Assembly: GCF_029227915.1 (NCBI RefSeq)
Contig: NC_079877.1
Location: 31,275,851-31,339,850 of the forward strand
Source of the DNA: Hydractinia symbiolongicarpus
Lineage: Eukaryota; Cnidaria; Hydrozoa; Anthoathecata; Hydractiniidae
Length of the DNA stretch: 64,000 nt
Direction of reading: 5' to 3'
Shown here piece by piece: positions 13,900-26,697 of the stretch. Below the pieces are notes generated by a model. That model saw only the letters and a list, made by a program, of their open reading frames with translations, was not told the DNA's origin and ran no database searches. Within the stretch, counting starts at the first letter, position 1, and each line of letters opens with the position of its first letter. A program made the translations under genes and the position numbers.

Positions 13900-15460
13900 T
13901 TTTTAATAAAGCGCTACCACAGCGCCCAGTGTAATCGCTGAGTTCCAGCAATCATGTCAAATTAAGAAGAATGTTACTTCTTGTATTCAACAGCCTCATT
14001 TATCACATTTAAAAGGTCAAAGTCCAAAATCAGTTCAAATAAGTCCCACAGTCAAACGTTTCACTGTTAAAAGCGATGCAACCTAGTAATATCCAAATAC
14101 TATCGCTAAATACATGTTGGTACGAATATGTGACGCAACCGTTGTAACTCAAACGGATTAACGCCGGTAGAAAGTCAATGAAATGTAGTCTTTGGAACTG
14201 TTCCTAATTGTTCAGCGCGTGCTAACGGCCAGGATTGGTCCCACAAAAAGAAAAGTCTTATTTATCTAAATTTTTAAATAAAGCGCTACCAAAGAGCCTA
14301 ATGTAGTCGCAGAATTCCAGCAATCATGTCAAATTAAGAAGAATGTAATTCCTTGGAGAACAATTGGCTCATTTTTCACATTTATAAGGTTACAGTCCAG
14401 AATCAGTTCAATTAACTCCCTCAGTCAATCGTTTCACTGTTAAAAGCAATACAACTTAGTAATATCGGAAGAAAATCACTAAATACATGTTGGTACGAAT
14501 ATGTGACGCAACCGTTGTAACTTAAACGGATTGACACCGTTAGAAAGTCAATGAAATGTAGTTTTTGAAACTGTCTCTATTTCTTCAGCGCGAACTAACG
14601 ACTAGGATTCGCCCCACAGTAAAAAATGACTTATTTATCTCAATTTTTTAATAAAGCGCTACCACAGCGCCCAGTGTAATCGCTGAGTTCCAGCAATCAT
14701 GTCAAATTAAGAAGAATGTTACTTCTTGTATTCAACAGCCTCATTTATCACATTTAAAAGGTCAAAGTCCAAAATCAGTTCAAATAAGTCCCACAGTCAA
14801 ACGTTTCACTGTTAAAAGCGATGCAACCTAGTAATATCCAAATACTATCGCTAAATACATGTTGGTACGAATATGTGACGCAACCGTTGTAACTCAAACG
14901 GATTAACGCCGGTAGAAAGTCAATGAAATGTAGTCTTTGGAACTGTTCCTAATTGTTCAGCGCGTGCTAACGGCCAGGATTGGTCCCACAAAAAGAAAAG
15001 TCTTATTTATCTAAATTTTTAAATAAAGCGCTACCAAAGAGCCTAATGTAGTCGCAGAATTCCAGCAATCATGTCAAATTAAGAAGAATGTAATTCCTTG
15101 GAGAACAATTGGCTCATTTTTCACATTTATAAGGTTACAGTCCAGAATCAGTTCAATTAACTCCCTCAGTCAATCGTTTCACTGTTAAAAGCAATACAAC
15201 TTAGTAATATCGGAAGAAAATCACTAAATACATGTTGGTACGAATATGTGACGCAACCGTTGTAACTTAAACGGATTGACACCGTTAGAAAGTCAATGAA
15301 ATGTAGTTTTTGAAACTGTCTCTATTTCTTCAGCGCGAACTAACGACTAGGATTCGCCCCACAGTAAAAAATGACTTATTTATCTCAATTTTTTAATAAA
15401 GCGCTACCACAGCGCCCAGTGTAATCGCTGAGTTCCAGCAATCATGTCAAATTAAGAAGA
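13900..15460 (+). repeat. Dimeric higher-order repeat, period 745 bp
   Basis: Two-monomer units recur at an offset of 745 bases. The unusual GTTACTTCTTGTATTCAACAG occurs at about 13974 and again at about 14719. The partner monomer carries CCCACAAAAAGAAAAG and TGTAGTCGCAGAATTCC in both units. The second unit changes type at about 15460. Confidence 0.85.
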
Positions 15461-16083
15461 ATGTTATTCCTTGGAGAACAATTGGCTCATTTTTCACATT
15501 TATAGGGTTACAGTCCAGAATCAGTTCAATTAACTCCCTCAGTCAATCGTTTCACTGTTAAAAGCGATGAAACCTAGTAATATCCGAATACTATCGCTAA
15601 ATACATGTTGGTACGAATATGTGACGCAACCGTTGAAACTCAAACGGATTTAAACCGCTATAAAGTCAATGAAATGTAGTTTTTGAAACTGTTCCTATTT
15701 GTTCAGCGCGAACTAACGACTAGGATTCGCCCCACAGTAAAAAATGACTTATTTATCTCAATTTTTTAATAAAGCGCTACCACAGCGCCCAGTGTAATCG
15801 CTGAGTTCCAGCAATCATGTCAAATTAAGAAGAATGTTATTCCTTGGAGAACAATTGGCTCATTTTTCATATTTATAAGGTTACAGTCCAGAATCAGTTC
15901 AATTAACTCCCTCAGTCAATCGTTTCACTGTTAAAAGCGATGAAACCTAGTAATATCCGAATACTATCGCTAAATACATGTTGGTACGAATATGTGACGC
16001 AACCGTTGTAACTCAAACGGATTTAAACCGCTATAAAGTCAATGAAATGTAGTTTTTGAAACTGTTCCTATTTGTTCAGCGCG
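15340..16083 (+). repeat. Near-identical monomer pair, period 372 bp
   Basis: Two adjacent monomers are almost the same. Both carry CGCCCCACAG, GGTTACAGTCCAG, AAGCGATGAAACC and ATTTAAACCGCTATAAAG (15648 and 16020). This is a single-monomer duplication next to the dimeric block, and one of the few places where neighbours are more alike than distant copies. Confidence 0.85.
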
Positions 16084-16809
16084 CGCTAACGGCCAGGATT
16101 GGTCCCACAGTAACAAAAGACTTGTTTATCTAAATTTTTAAATAAAGCGCTACCACAGAACCTAATGTAATCGCTGAATTCCAGCAATCATGTCAAATTA
16201 AGAAGAATGTTATTCCTTGGAGACCGATTGCCTCATTTATCACATTAATAAGGTCACAGTCCAAAATCAGTTTAATTAATTCCCACAGTCAATCGTTTCA
16301 CTGTTAAAAGCAATACAACTTAGTAACATCGGAAGAAAAACACTAAATACATGTTGGTACGAATATGTGACGAAACCGTTGTAACTCAAAAGGATTTACG
16401 CCGATAGAAAGTCAATGAAATGTAGTCTTTGGAACTGTTCCTAATTATTCGCGTGTGCTAACAGCCAGGATTGGTCCCACCGTAAGAAAAGTCTTTTTTA
16501 TGTAAATTTTTAAATAAAGCGCTAACACAGAGCCTAATGTAATCGCTGAATTCCAGCAATCATGTCAAATTAAGAAAAATGTTATTCCTTGAAGACCAAT
16601 TGGCTCATTTATCACATTTATATGGTCACACTCCAGAATCAGATCAATTAATTCCCACAGTCAATTGTTTTACTGTTAAAAGCAATACAACTTAGTAATA
16701 TCGGAAGAAAATCACTAAATACATGTGGGGACGAATATGTGACGCAACCGTTGTGACTCAAACGGATTGACACCGTTAGTAAGTCAATGAAATGTAGATT
16801 TTGAAACTG
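16084..16809 (+). repeat. Unpaired satellite monomers
   Basis: Two monomers with individual variants such as AACAGCCAGGATTGG and CGCGTGTGCTAAC. I see nothing in this stretch beyond the satellite. Confidence 0.7.
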
Positions 16810-18673
16810 TCTCTATTTCTTCAGCTCGAACCAACGGCTAGGATTGCTCCCACAGTAAAAAATGACTTATTTATCTTAATTTTTAAATAAAGCGCTACTA
16901 CAGCGCCCAGTGTAATCGCTGAGTTCCAGCAATCATATCAAATTAAGAAGAATGTTATTCCTTGGAGACCAATTGTCTCATTTATCACATTTATGAGGTC
17001 AAACTCCAAAATCAGTTCAATTAAGTCCCATAGTCAAGCGTTTCACTGTTAAAAGCAGTGCAACCTAGTAATATCCGAATACTATCGCTAAATACATGTT
17101 GGTATGAATATGTGACGCAGCTGTTGTAACTCAAACAGATTTATACCGCTACAAAGTCAATGACATGTAGTCTTTGAAGCTGTTCCTATTTATTCAGCGC
17201 GTGCTAACGGCCAGGATTGGTCCCACAGCAAAAAACACTTGTTTATCTAAATTTTTAAATAAAGTGCTGCCACAGAGCCTAGTGTACATCTCTAAATTCC
17301 AGCAATCATGTCGAATTAAGAAGAATGTTATTCCCTGGAGTCCAATTGGCTCATTTATCACATTTTTAAGGTCACATTCCAGAATCAGATCAATTAATTC
17401 CCACAGTCAATCGTTTCACTGTTAAAAGCAATACAACTTAGTAATATCGGAAGAAAATCACTAAATACATGTGGGGGCGAATATGTGACGCAACCGTTGT
17501 GACTCAAACGGATTGACACCGTTAGTAAGTCAATGAAATGCAGATTTTGAAACGGTCTCCATTTCTTCAGCGCGACTCAACGGCTAGGGTTGGTCCCACA
17601 GTAAAAAATGACTTATTTATCTTAATTTTTAAATAAAGCGCTACTACAGCGCCCAGTGTAATCGCTGAGTTCCAGCAATCATATCAAATTAAGAAGAATG
17701 TTATTCCTTGGAGACCAATTGTCTCATTTATCACATTTATGAGGTCAAAGTCCAAAATCAGTTCATTTAAGTCCCATAGTCAAGCGTTTCACTGTTAAAA
17801 GAAGTGCAACCTAGTAATATCCGAATACTATCGCTAAATACATGTTGGTATGAATATGTGACGCAGCTGTTGTAATTCAAACGGATTGATACCGCCAAGA
17901 ATTCGATGAAATGTAGTTTTTCAAACTGTCTCTATTTCTTCAGCGCGCGATAACGGCCAGGAGTGGTCCCACAGTAAGAGAAGACTTATTTATCTACATT
18001 TTTAGGTAAAGCGCTACCACAGAGCCTAGTGAACTCGCTGAATTCCAGCAATCATGTCGAATTGAGAAGAATGTTACTCCCTGGAGTCCAATTGGCTCAT
18101 TTATTACATTTATAAGGTCAAAGACCAGAATCAGGTCAATTAATACCCACATTCAATCGTTTCACTCTTAAAAGCGATACAACTTAGTAACATCGGAAAA
18201 AAATCACTAAATACATGTTAGTACGAATATATGACGGAACCGTTGTAACTCAAACGGATTGACACCGTTAGAAATTCATTGAAATGTAGTTTTAAAACTG
18301 TCTCTATTTCTTCAGCGCGCGATAACGGCCAGGATTGGTCCCACAGTAAGAGAAGACTTATTTATCTAAATTTTGAGGTAAAGCGCTACCACAGAGCCTA
18401 GTGTAATCGCTGATATCCAGAAATCATGTCATATTAGGAAGAATGTTATTCCTTGGAGTCCAATAGGCTCATTCATCACGTTTATAAGGTCACAGTCCAG
18501 AATCAGTTCAATTAAGTCCCACAGTCAATCGTTTCACTTTTAAAAGCGATACAACTTAGTAACGTCGGAAAAAAGTCACTATCTACATGTTGGTACGAAT
18601 ATGTGACGCAACCGTTGTAACTCAAAGGGATTGATACCACCAAGAATTCGATGAAATGTAGTTTTTAAAACTG
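16810..18673 (+). repeat. 5-monomer higher-order unit, 1864 bp, copy 1
   Basis: This unit is followed directly by a near-identical copy at an offset of 1864. Shared rare markers are CAGCTCGAACCAACGG, GCAATCATATCAAATT, ATGACATGTAGTC, CATGTGGGGGCG, CCAAGAATTCGATG and CATGTCATATTAGG. An 83-codon open frame at 17174 is repeated unchanged in copy 2, but only because the DNA was duplicated. Confidence 0.93.
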
Positions 18674-20536
18674 TCTCTATTTCTTCAGCTCGAACCAACG
18701 GCTAGGATTGCTCCCACAGTAAAAAATGACTTATTTATCTTAATTTTTAAATAAAGCGCTACTACAGCGCCCAGTGTAATCGCTGAGTTCCAGCAATCAT
18801 ATCAAATTAAGAAGAATGTTATTCCTTGGAGACCAATTGTCTCATTTATCACATTTATGAGGTCAAACTCCAAAATCAGTTCAATTAAGTCCCATAGTCA
18901 AGCGTTTCACTGTTAAAAGCAGTGCAACCTAGTAATATCCGAATACTATCGCTAAATACATGTTGGTATGAATATGTGACGCAGCTGTTGTAACTCAAAC
19001 AGATTTATACCGCTACAAAGTCAATGACATGTAGTCTTTGAAGCTGTTCCTATTTATTCAGCGCGTGCTAACGGCCAGGATTGGTCCCACAGCAAAAAAC
19101 ACTTGTTTATCTAAATTTTTAAATAAAGTGCTGCCACAGAGCCTAGTGTACATCTCTAAATTCCAGCAATCATGTCGAATTAAGAAGAATGTTATTCCCT
19201 GGAGTCCAATTGGCTCATTTATCACATTTTTAAGGTCACATTCCAGAATCAGATCAATTAATTCCCACAGTCAATCGTTTCACTGTTAAAAGAATACAAC
19301 TTAGTAATATCGGAAGAAAATCACTAAATACATGTGGGGGCGAATATGTGACGCAACCGTTGTGACTCAAACGGATTGACACCGTTAGTAAGTCAATGAA
19401 ATGCAGATTTTGAAACGGTCTCCATTTCTTCAGCGCGACTCAACGGCTAGGGTTGGTCCCACAGTAAAAAATGACTTATTTATCTTAATTTTTAAATAAA
19501 GCGCTACTACAGCGCCCAGTGTAATCGCTGAGTTCCAGCAATCATATCAAATTAAGAAGAATGTTATTCCTTGGAGACCAATTGTCTCATTTATCACATT
19601 TATGAGGTCAAAGTCCAAAATCAGTTCATTTAAGTCCCATAGTCAAGCGTTTCACTGTTAAAAGAAGTGCAACCTAGTAATATCCGAATACTATCGCTAA
19701 ATACATGTTGGTATGAATATGTGACGCAGCTGTTGTAATTCAAACGCATTGATACCGCCAAGAATTCGATGAAATGTAGTTTTTCAAACTGTCTCTATTT
19801 CTTCAGCGCGCGATAACGGCCAGGAGTGGTCCCACAGTAAGAGAAGACTTATTTATCTACATTTTTAGGTAAAGCGCTACCACAGAGCCTAGTGAACTCG
19901 CTGAATTCCAGCAATCATGTCGAATTGAGAAGAATGTTACTCCCTGGAGTCCAATTGGCTCATTTATTACATTTATAAGGTCAAAGTCCAGAATCAGGTC
20001 AATTAATACCCACATTCAATCGTTTCACTCTTAAAAGCGATACAACTTAGTAACATCGGAAAAAAATCACTAAATACATGTTAGTACGAATATATGACGG
20101 AACCGTTGTAACTCAAACGGATTGACACCGTTAGAAATTCATTGAAATGTAGTTTTAAAACTGTCTCTATTTCTTCAGCGCGCGATAACGGCCAGGATTG
20201 GTCCCACAGTAAGAGAAGACTTATTTATCTAAATTTTGAGGTAAAGCGCTACCACAGAGCCTAGTGTAATCGCTGATATCCAGAAATCATGTCATATTAG
20301 GAAGAATGTTATTCCTTGGAGTCCAATAGGCTCATTCATCACGTTTATAAGGTCACAGTCCAGAATCAGTTCAATTAAGTCCCACAGTCAATCGTTTCAC
20401 TTTTAAAAGCGATACAACTTAGTAACGTCGGAAAAAAGTCACTATCTACATGTTGGTACGAATATGTGACGCAACCGTTGTAACTCAAAGGGATTGATAC
20501 CACCAAGAATTCGATGAAATGTAGTTTTTAAAACTG
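18674..20536 (+). repeat. 5-monomer higher-order unit, 1864 bp, copy 2
   Basis: Second copy of the 1864 bp unit. It differs by a one-base deletion (AAAAGAATAC where copy 1 has AAAAGCAATAC, about 19291) and a few substitutions, for example CAAACGCATTG for CAAACGGATTG near 19745. It ends where TTCTCCAGCGCGCG replaces the expected TTCTTCAGCTCG. Confidence 0.93.
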
Positions 20537-23500
20537 TCTCTATTTCTCCAGCGCGCGATAACGGCCAGGATTGGTCCCACAGTAAGAGAAAACTTATTTA
20601 TCTACATTTTTAGGTAAAGCGCTACCACAGCGCCCAGTGTAATCGCTGAGTTTCAGCAATCATTTTAAATTAAGAAAAATGTTATTATATGGAGACCAAT
20701 TGGCTCATTTATGACATTTATAAGGTCACAGTCCAGAATCAGTTCAATTAATTCCCACAGTCAATCGTTTCACTATTAAAAGCAATACAACTTAGTAATG
20801 TCGGAAGAAAATCACTAAATATATGTTGGTACGAATATGTGAAGCAACCGTTGTAACTCAAACGGATTTAAACCGCTAGAAAGTCAATGAAATGTAGTCT
20901 TTGAAACTGTTCCTAATTTTTCAGAGCGTGCTAACGCCCAGGATTGGTCCCACAGTAAGAAAAGACTTATTTATCTAAATTTTTTAATAAAGCGCTACCA
21001 CAGCGCGCAGTGTAATCGCTGAGTTCCAGCAATCATGTCAAATTAAGAAGAATGTTATTTCTTGGAGTCCAGTTGGCTCACTTATCACATTTATAAGGTC
21101 ACAGCCCAAAGTTAGTTCAATTAAGTTGCACAGTCAATCGTTTCACTGTTAAAAGCGATATGACTTAGTAATATCGGAAAGATATCACTAAATACATGTT
21201 GGTACGAATATTGCACGTAACCGTTGTAACTCAAACAGATTTATACCGCTAGAAAGTCAATGAAATGTAGTCTCTGAAACTGTTCCTATTTATTCAGCGC
21301 GTGCTAACGGCCAGGATTGGTCCCACAGCAAAGAAAGACTTATTTATCTAAATTTTTAAATAAAGCGCTACCACAGAGCCTACTGAACTCGCTGAATTCC
21401 AGCAATTGTGTGGAATTAAGAAGAATGTTATTCCTTGGAGTCCAATTGGCTCATTTACCGCATTTATGAGGTCACAGTCCAGAATCAATTCAATTAAATC
21501 CCACAGTCAATCGTTTCACTGTTGAAAGCAATACAACTTAGTAATGTCGGAAGAAAATCACTAAGTACATGTTGGTGCGAATATGTGACGCAACCGTTGC
21601 AACTCAAACGGATTAAAACTGTTAGAAAGTCAATGGAATGTAGTTTTTGAAACTGTCTCTATTTCTTCAGCGCGAACTAACGACTATGATTCGACCCACA
21701 GTAAAAAATGACATATTTATCTTAATTTTTTAATAAAGCGCTACCACACCGACCAGTGTAATCGCTGAGTTCCAGCAACCATGTCAAATTAAGAAGAATG
21801 TTATTCCTTGGAGAACAACTGGCTCATTTTTCACATTGATTAGGTCACAGTCCAGAATCAGTTCAATTAACTCCCTAGTCAATCGTTTTACTGTTAAAAG
21901 CGATGCAACCTAGTAACATCCGAATACTATCACTAAATACATGTTGGTACGAATACGTGACGCAACCGTTGTAACTCAAACAGATTGTCACCGTTAGAAA
22001 GTCAATGAAATGTAGTTTTTGAAACTGTCTCTATTCCTTCAGCGTGCGATAACGGCTAGGATTGGTATCACTGCAAAAAATACCTTATTTATCTTATTTT
22101 TTTAACAAAGCGCTACCACAGAGCCTAAGGTAATCGCTGAATTCCGGCAATCATGTCAAATTAAGAAGAATGTTATTCCTTGGAGACCAATTGGCTCATT
22201 TATCACATTTATAAGGTCACAGTCCAGAATCAGTTTAATTAATTTCCACAGTCACTCGTTTCACTGGTAAAAGAAATACAACTTAGTAATGTCGGAAGAA
22301 AATCACTAAATACATGTTGGTGCGAATATGTGACGCAACCGTTGCAACTCAAACGGATTAAAACTGTTAGAAAGTCAATGAAATGTAGTTTTTGAAACTG
22401 TCTCTATTTCTTCAGCGCAAACTAACGACTAGGATTCGACCCACAGTAAAAAATGACATATTTATCTTAATTTTTTAATAAAGCGCTACCACAGCGACCA
22501 GTGTAATCGCTGAGTTCCAGCAACCATGTCAAATTAAGAAGAATGTTATTCCTTGGAGAACAACTGGCTCATTTTTGACATTGATAAGGTCACAGTCCAG
22601 AATCAGTTCAATTAACTCCCTAGTCAATCGTTTCACTGTTAAAAGCGATGCAACCTAGTAACATCCGAATACTATCGCTAAATACATGTTGGTACGAATA
22701 CGTGACGCAACCGTTGTAACTCAAACAGATTGACACCGTTAGAAAGTCAATGAAATGTAGTTTTTGAAACTGTCTCTATTTCTTCAGCGCGCGATAGCGG
22801 CTAGGATTGGTATCACTGCAAAAAATACATTATTTATCTTATTTTTTTAACAAAGCGCTACCACAGAGCCTAAGGTAATCGCTGAATTCCGGCAATCATA
22901 TCAAATTAAGAAGAATGTTATTCCTTGGAGACCAATTGGGTCATTTATGACATTTATAAGGTCACAGTCCAGAATCAGTTTAATTAATTTCCACAGTCAC
23001 TCGTTTCACTGGTAAAAGAAATACAACTTAGTAATGTCGGAAGAAAATCACTAAATACATGTTGGTGCGAATATGTGACACAACCGTTGCAACTCAAACG
23101 GATTGACACCGTTAGAAAGTCAATGAAATGTAGTTTTTGAAACTGTCTCTTCTTCTACAGCGCGAACTAACGACTAGGATTCGTCCCACAGTAAAAAATG
23201 ACTTATTTATCTTAATTTTTTAGTAACGTACTACCACAGAGCCCAGTGTAATCGCTGAGTTCCAGCAATCATGTCAAATTAAGAAGAATCTTATTCCTTG
23301 GAGAACAATTGGCTCATTTATCACATTTATAAGGTCACAGTCCAGAATCAGTTTAATTAATTCCCACAGTCAATCGTTTCACTGTTAAAAGCAATACAAC
23401 TTAGTAATGTCGGAAGAAAATCACTAAATACATGTTGGTACGAATATGTGACGCAACCGTTGTAACTCAAACGGATTTAAACCGCTAGAAAGTCAATGAA

Positions 23501-23609
23501 ATGTAGTCTTTGAAACTGTTCCTAATTTTTCAGCGCGTGCTAACGGCCAGTATTGGTCCCACAGTAAGAAAAGACTTATTTATCTAAATTTTTAAATAAA
23601 GCGCTACCA
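20537..23609 (+). repeat. Mixed satellite monomers
   Basis: About eight monomers. Some resemble the 3354 bp block (GGTATCACTGCAAAAAATACC at about 22070 and 22808), and others belong to the CCCAAAGTTAGTTCA subfamily (about 21103). A short ~746 bp two-monomer periodicity appears between about 21,550 and 23,050. No gene or mobile element is visible. Confidence 0.7.
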
Positions 23610-24817
23610 CAGAGCCTACTGAACTCGCTGAATTCCAGCAATCGTGTCGAATTAAGAAGAATGTTATTCCTTGGAGTCCAATTGGCTCATTTACCGCATT
23701 TATGAGGTCACAGTCCAGAATCAATTCAATTAAATCCCACAGTCAATCGTTTCACTGTTAAAAGCAATACAACTTAGTAATGTCGGAAGAAAATCACTAA
23801 GTACATGTTGGTGCGAATATGTGACGCAACCGTTGCAACTCAAACGGATTAAAACTGTTAGAAAGTCAATGAAATGTAGTTTTTGAAACTGTCTCTATTT
23901 CTTCAGCGCGAACTAACGACTAGGATTCGACCCACAGTAAAAAATGACATATTTATCTTAATTTTTTAATAAAGCGCTACCACAGCGGCCAGTGTAATCG
24001 CTAAGTTCCAGCAACCATGTCAAATTAAGAAGAATGTTATTCCTTGGAGAACAACTGGCTCATTTTTCACATTGATAAGGTCACAGTCCAGAATCAGTTC
24101 AATTAACTCCCTAGTCAATGGTTTCACTGTTAAAAGCGATGCAACCTAGTAACATCCGAAAACTATCGCTAAATACATGTTGGTACGAATACGTGACGCA
24201 ACAGTTGTAACTCAAACAGATTGACACCGTTAGAAAGTCAATGAAATGTTGTTTTTGAAACTGTCTCTATTTCTTCAGCGCGCGATAACGGCCAGGATTG
24301 GTCCCACAGTAAGAGAAGACTTATTTAGCTACATTTTTAGGTAAAGCGCTACCACAGAGCCTTGTGTAATCGCTGAAATCCAGCAATCATGTCATATTAA
24401 GAAGAATGTTATTCCTTGGAGTCCAATAGGCTCATTTATCACATTTATAAGGTCACAGTCCAGAATCACTTTATTAATTCCCACAGTCAATCGTTTCACT
24501 GTTAAAAGCAATACAACTTAGTAATGTCGGAAGAAAATCACTAAATATATGTTTTATTATTATTATTTTTTTTTTTTTATTATTTTTTTTTATTTACCCA
24601 GGATAGCCTCTTCAGTTCCTATTGGTACTGCTATCAACGAGGGTCCTGCGAAGGGGGTCCTAGCGCATTTAAAGCTCCCATTTGAGCTACGAAAGTCGTG
24701 CAAGCACATCAATCGCTCAACTAGACAACCGCCTAAGATATCAATCCTATTCTCATGCTGAGCGCTAAGCAGAAAGGATAGATTCACACTTTTATAGTCT
24801 CTGGCATGACTCGGCCG

Positions 24818-24828
24818 GGGTTTGAACC
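24818..24828 (-). promoter_or_regulatory. Box B internal Pol III promoter of the SINE
   Basis: The minus strand reads GGTTCAAACCC, against the canonical box B GGTTCGANNCC (one mismatch, the common CG-to-CA decay). It corresponds to the T-arm of the ancestral tRNA. Confidence 0.85.
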
Positions 24829-24853
24829 CAAGACCTCCCGCACTGAAAGCGAA

Positions 24854-24872
24854 CGCTCTACCACAAGGCTAT
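24854..24872 (-). promoter_or_regulatory. Box A-like internal Pol III promoter of the SINE
   Basis: The minus strand reads ATAGCCTTGTGGTAGAGCG, which fits the tRNA D-arm/box A pattern (TRGYNNARNGG-like) imperfectly. It lies about 35 bases upstream of box B, the usual tRNA spacing. Confidence 0.7.
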
Positions 24873-25423
24873 CAGTTGGTACGAATATGTGACGCAACCG
24901 TTGTAACTCAAACGGATTTAAACCGCTAGAAAGTCAATGAAATGTAGTCTTTGAAACCGTTCCTGATTTTTCAGAGCGTGCTAACGCCCAGAATTGGTCC
25001 CACAGTAAGAAAAGACTTATTTATCTAAATTTTTAAATGAAGCGCTACCACAGCGCGCAGTGTAATCGCTGAGTTCCGGCAATCATGTCAAATTAAGAAG
25101 AATGTTATTTCTGGGAGTCCAGTTGGCTCACCTATCACATTTATAAGGTCACAGCCCAAAGTTAGTTCAATTAAGTTGCACAAACAATCGTTTCACTGTT
25201 AAAAGCGATATGACTTAGTAATATCGGAAAGATATCACTAAATACATGTTGGTACGAATATGTGACGTAACCGTTGTAACTCAAACAGATTTATACCGCT
25301 AGAAAGTCAATGAAATGTAGTCTCTGAAACTGTTCCTATTTATTCAGCGCGTGCTAACGGCCAGGATTGGTCCCACAGCTAAGAAAGACTTATTTATCTA
25401 AATTTTTAAATAAAGCGCTACCA

Positions 25424-26697
25424 CAGAGCCTACTGAACTCGCTGAATTCCAGCAATCGTGTCGAATTAAGAAGAATGTTATTCCTTGGAGTTCAATTGGC
25501 TCATTTACCGCATTTATGAGGTCACAGTCCAGAATCAATTCAATTAAATCCCACAGTCAATCGTTTCACTGTTAAAAGCAATACAACTTAGTAATGTCGG
25601 AAGAAAATCACTAAGTACATGTTGGTGCGAATATGTGACGCAACCGTTGCAACTCAAACGGATTAAAACTGTTAGAAAGTCAATGAAATGTAGTTTTTGA
25701 AACTGTCTCTATTTCTTCAGCGCGAACTAACGACTAGGATTCGACCCACAGTAAAAAATGACATATTTATCTTAATTTTTTAATAAAGCGCTACCACAGC
25801 GGTCAGTGTAATCGCTAAGTTCCAGCAACCATGTCAAATTAAGAAGAATGTTATTCCTTGGAGAACAACTGGCTCATTTTTCACATTGATAAGGTCACAG
25901 TCCAGAATCAGTTCAATTAACTCCCTAGTCAATGGTTTCACTGTTAAAAGCGATGCAACCTAGTAACATCCGAAAACTATCGCTAAATACATGTTGGTAC
26001 GAATACGTGACGCAACAGTTGTAACTCAAACAGATTGACACCGTTAGAAAGTCAATGAAATGTTGTTTTTGAAACTGTCTCTATTTCTTCAGCGCGCGAT
26101 AACGGCCAGGATTGGTCCCACAGTAAGAGAAGACTTATTTAGCTACATTTTTAGCTAAAGCGCTACCACAGAGCCTTGTGTAATCGCTGAAATCCAGCAA
26201 TCATGTCATATTAAGAAGAATGTTATTCCTTGGAGTCCAATAGGCTCATTTATCACATTTATAAGGTCACAGTCCAGAATCACTTTATTAATTCCCACAG
26301 TCAATCGTTTCACTGTTAAAAGCAATACAACTTAGTAATGTCGGAAGAAAATCACTAAATATATGTTGGTACGAATATGTGACGCAACCGTTGTAACTCA
26401 AACGGATTTAAACCGCTAGAAAGTCAATGAAATGTAGTCTTTGAAACCGTTCCTGATTTTTCAGAGCGTGCTAACGCCCAGAATTGGTCCCACAGTAAGA
26501 AAAGACTTATTTATCTAAATTTTTAAATGAAGCGCTACCACAGCGCGCAGTGTAATCGCTGAGTTCCGGCAATCATGTCAAATTAAGAAGAATGTTATTT
26601 CTGGGAGTCCAGTTGGCTCACCTATCACATTTATAAGGTCACAGCCCAAAGTTAGTTCAATTAAGTTGCACAGTCAATCGTTTCACTGTTAAAAGCG
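25424..26697 (+). repeat. Higher-order unit ~1490 bp, copy 2 (empty SINE site)
   Basis: Copy of 23610-25207 without the SINE. The uninterrupted site reads CTAAATATATGTTGGTACG at about 26355. Few differences are seen elsewhere (for example GCGGTCAGTG against GCGGCCAGTG, and TTAGCTAAAGC against TTAGGTAAAGC), so duplication and SINE insertion are both recent relative to satellite divergence. Confidence 0.88.

Larger units (their letters stand above)
24554..24874 (-). mobile_element. tRNA-derived SINE, complete, inserted in a monomer
   Basis: Read on the minus strand, the element starts at 24874 with a tRNA-like head: a box A-like GTGGTAGAGCG, a stretch resembling a tRNA anticodon arm, and a box B GGTTCAAACCC. 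A unique body follows (it contains CTTAGCGCTCAGCAT). It ends with GGGTAAATAAA and a run of A with AAT units, which appears as the T-rich stretch at 24554-24596. Such elements are transcribed by RNA polymerase III from the internal boxes and moved by a partner LINE. Comparison with the empty copy at 26355 gives a net gain of 324 bases, that is a 321 bp element plus a 3 bp GTT duplication. That duplication is short for a SINE and could be chance. The two open frames here are not genes. Confidence 0.88.
23610..25207 (+). repeat. Higher-order unit ~1490 bp, copy 1 (carries the SINE)
   Basis: This copy matches 25424-26697. Upstream of the SINE the offset between copies is 1814, and downstream it is 1490, so the insertion accounts for exactly 324 bases. 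Shared markers are ACCGCATTTATGAGG, GAAATGTTGTTTTTG, CTAAATATATGTT and GAAACCGTTCCTGATTT. The copies part at about 25207, where GATATGAC faces GATGCAACC. Confidence 0.88.

Noticed and set aside
17174-19289. Two identical 83-codon open frames at 17174 and 19038
   Set aside because: Identity is explained by the 1864 bp duplication. Related monomers break the frame, and there is no gene context.
24554-24596. Poly-T stretch as an independent microsatellite
   Set aside because: It is the A/AAT-rich 3' tail of the minus-strand SINE.
24549-24787. Open frames on both strands at 24549-24787
   Set aside because: They fall inside the SINE (tail and body) and overlap each other. SINEs do not code for protein.
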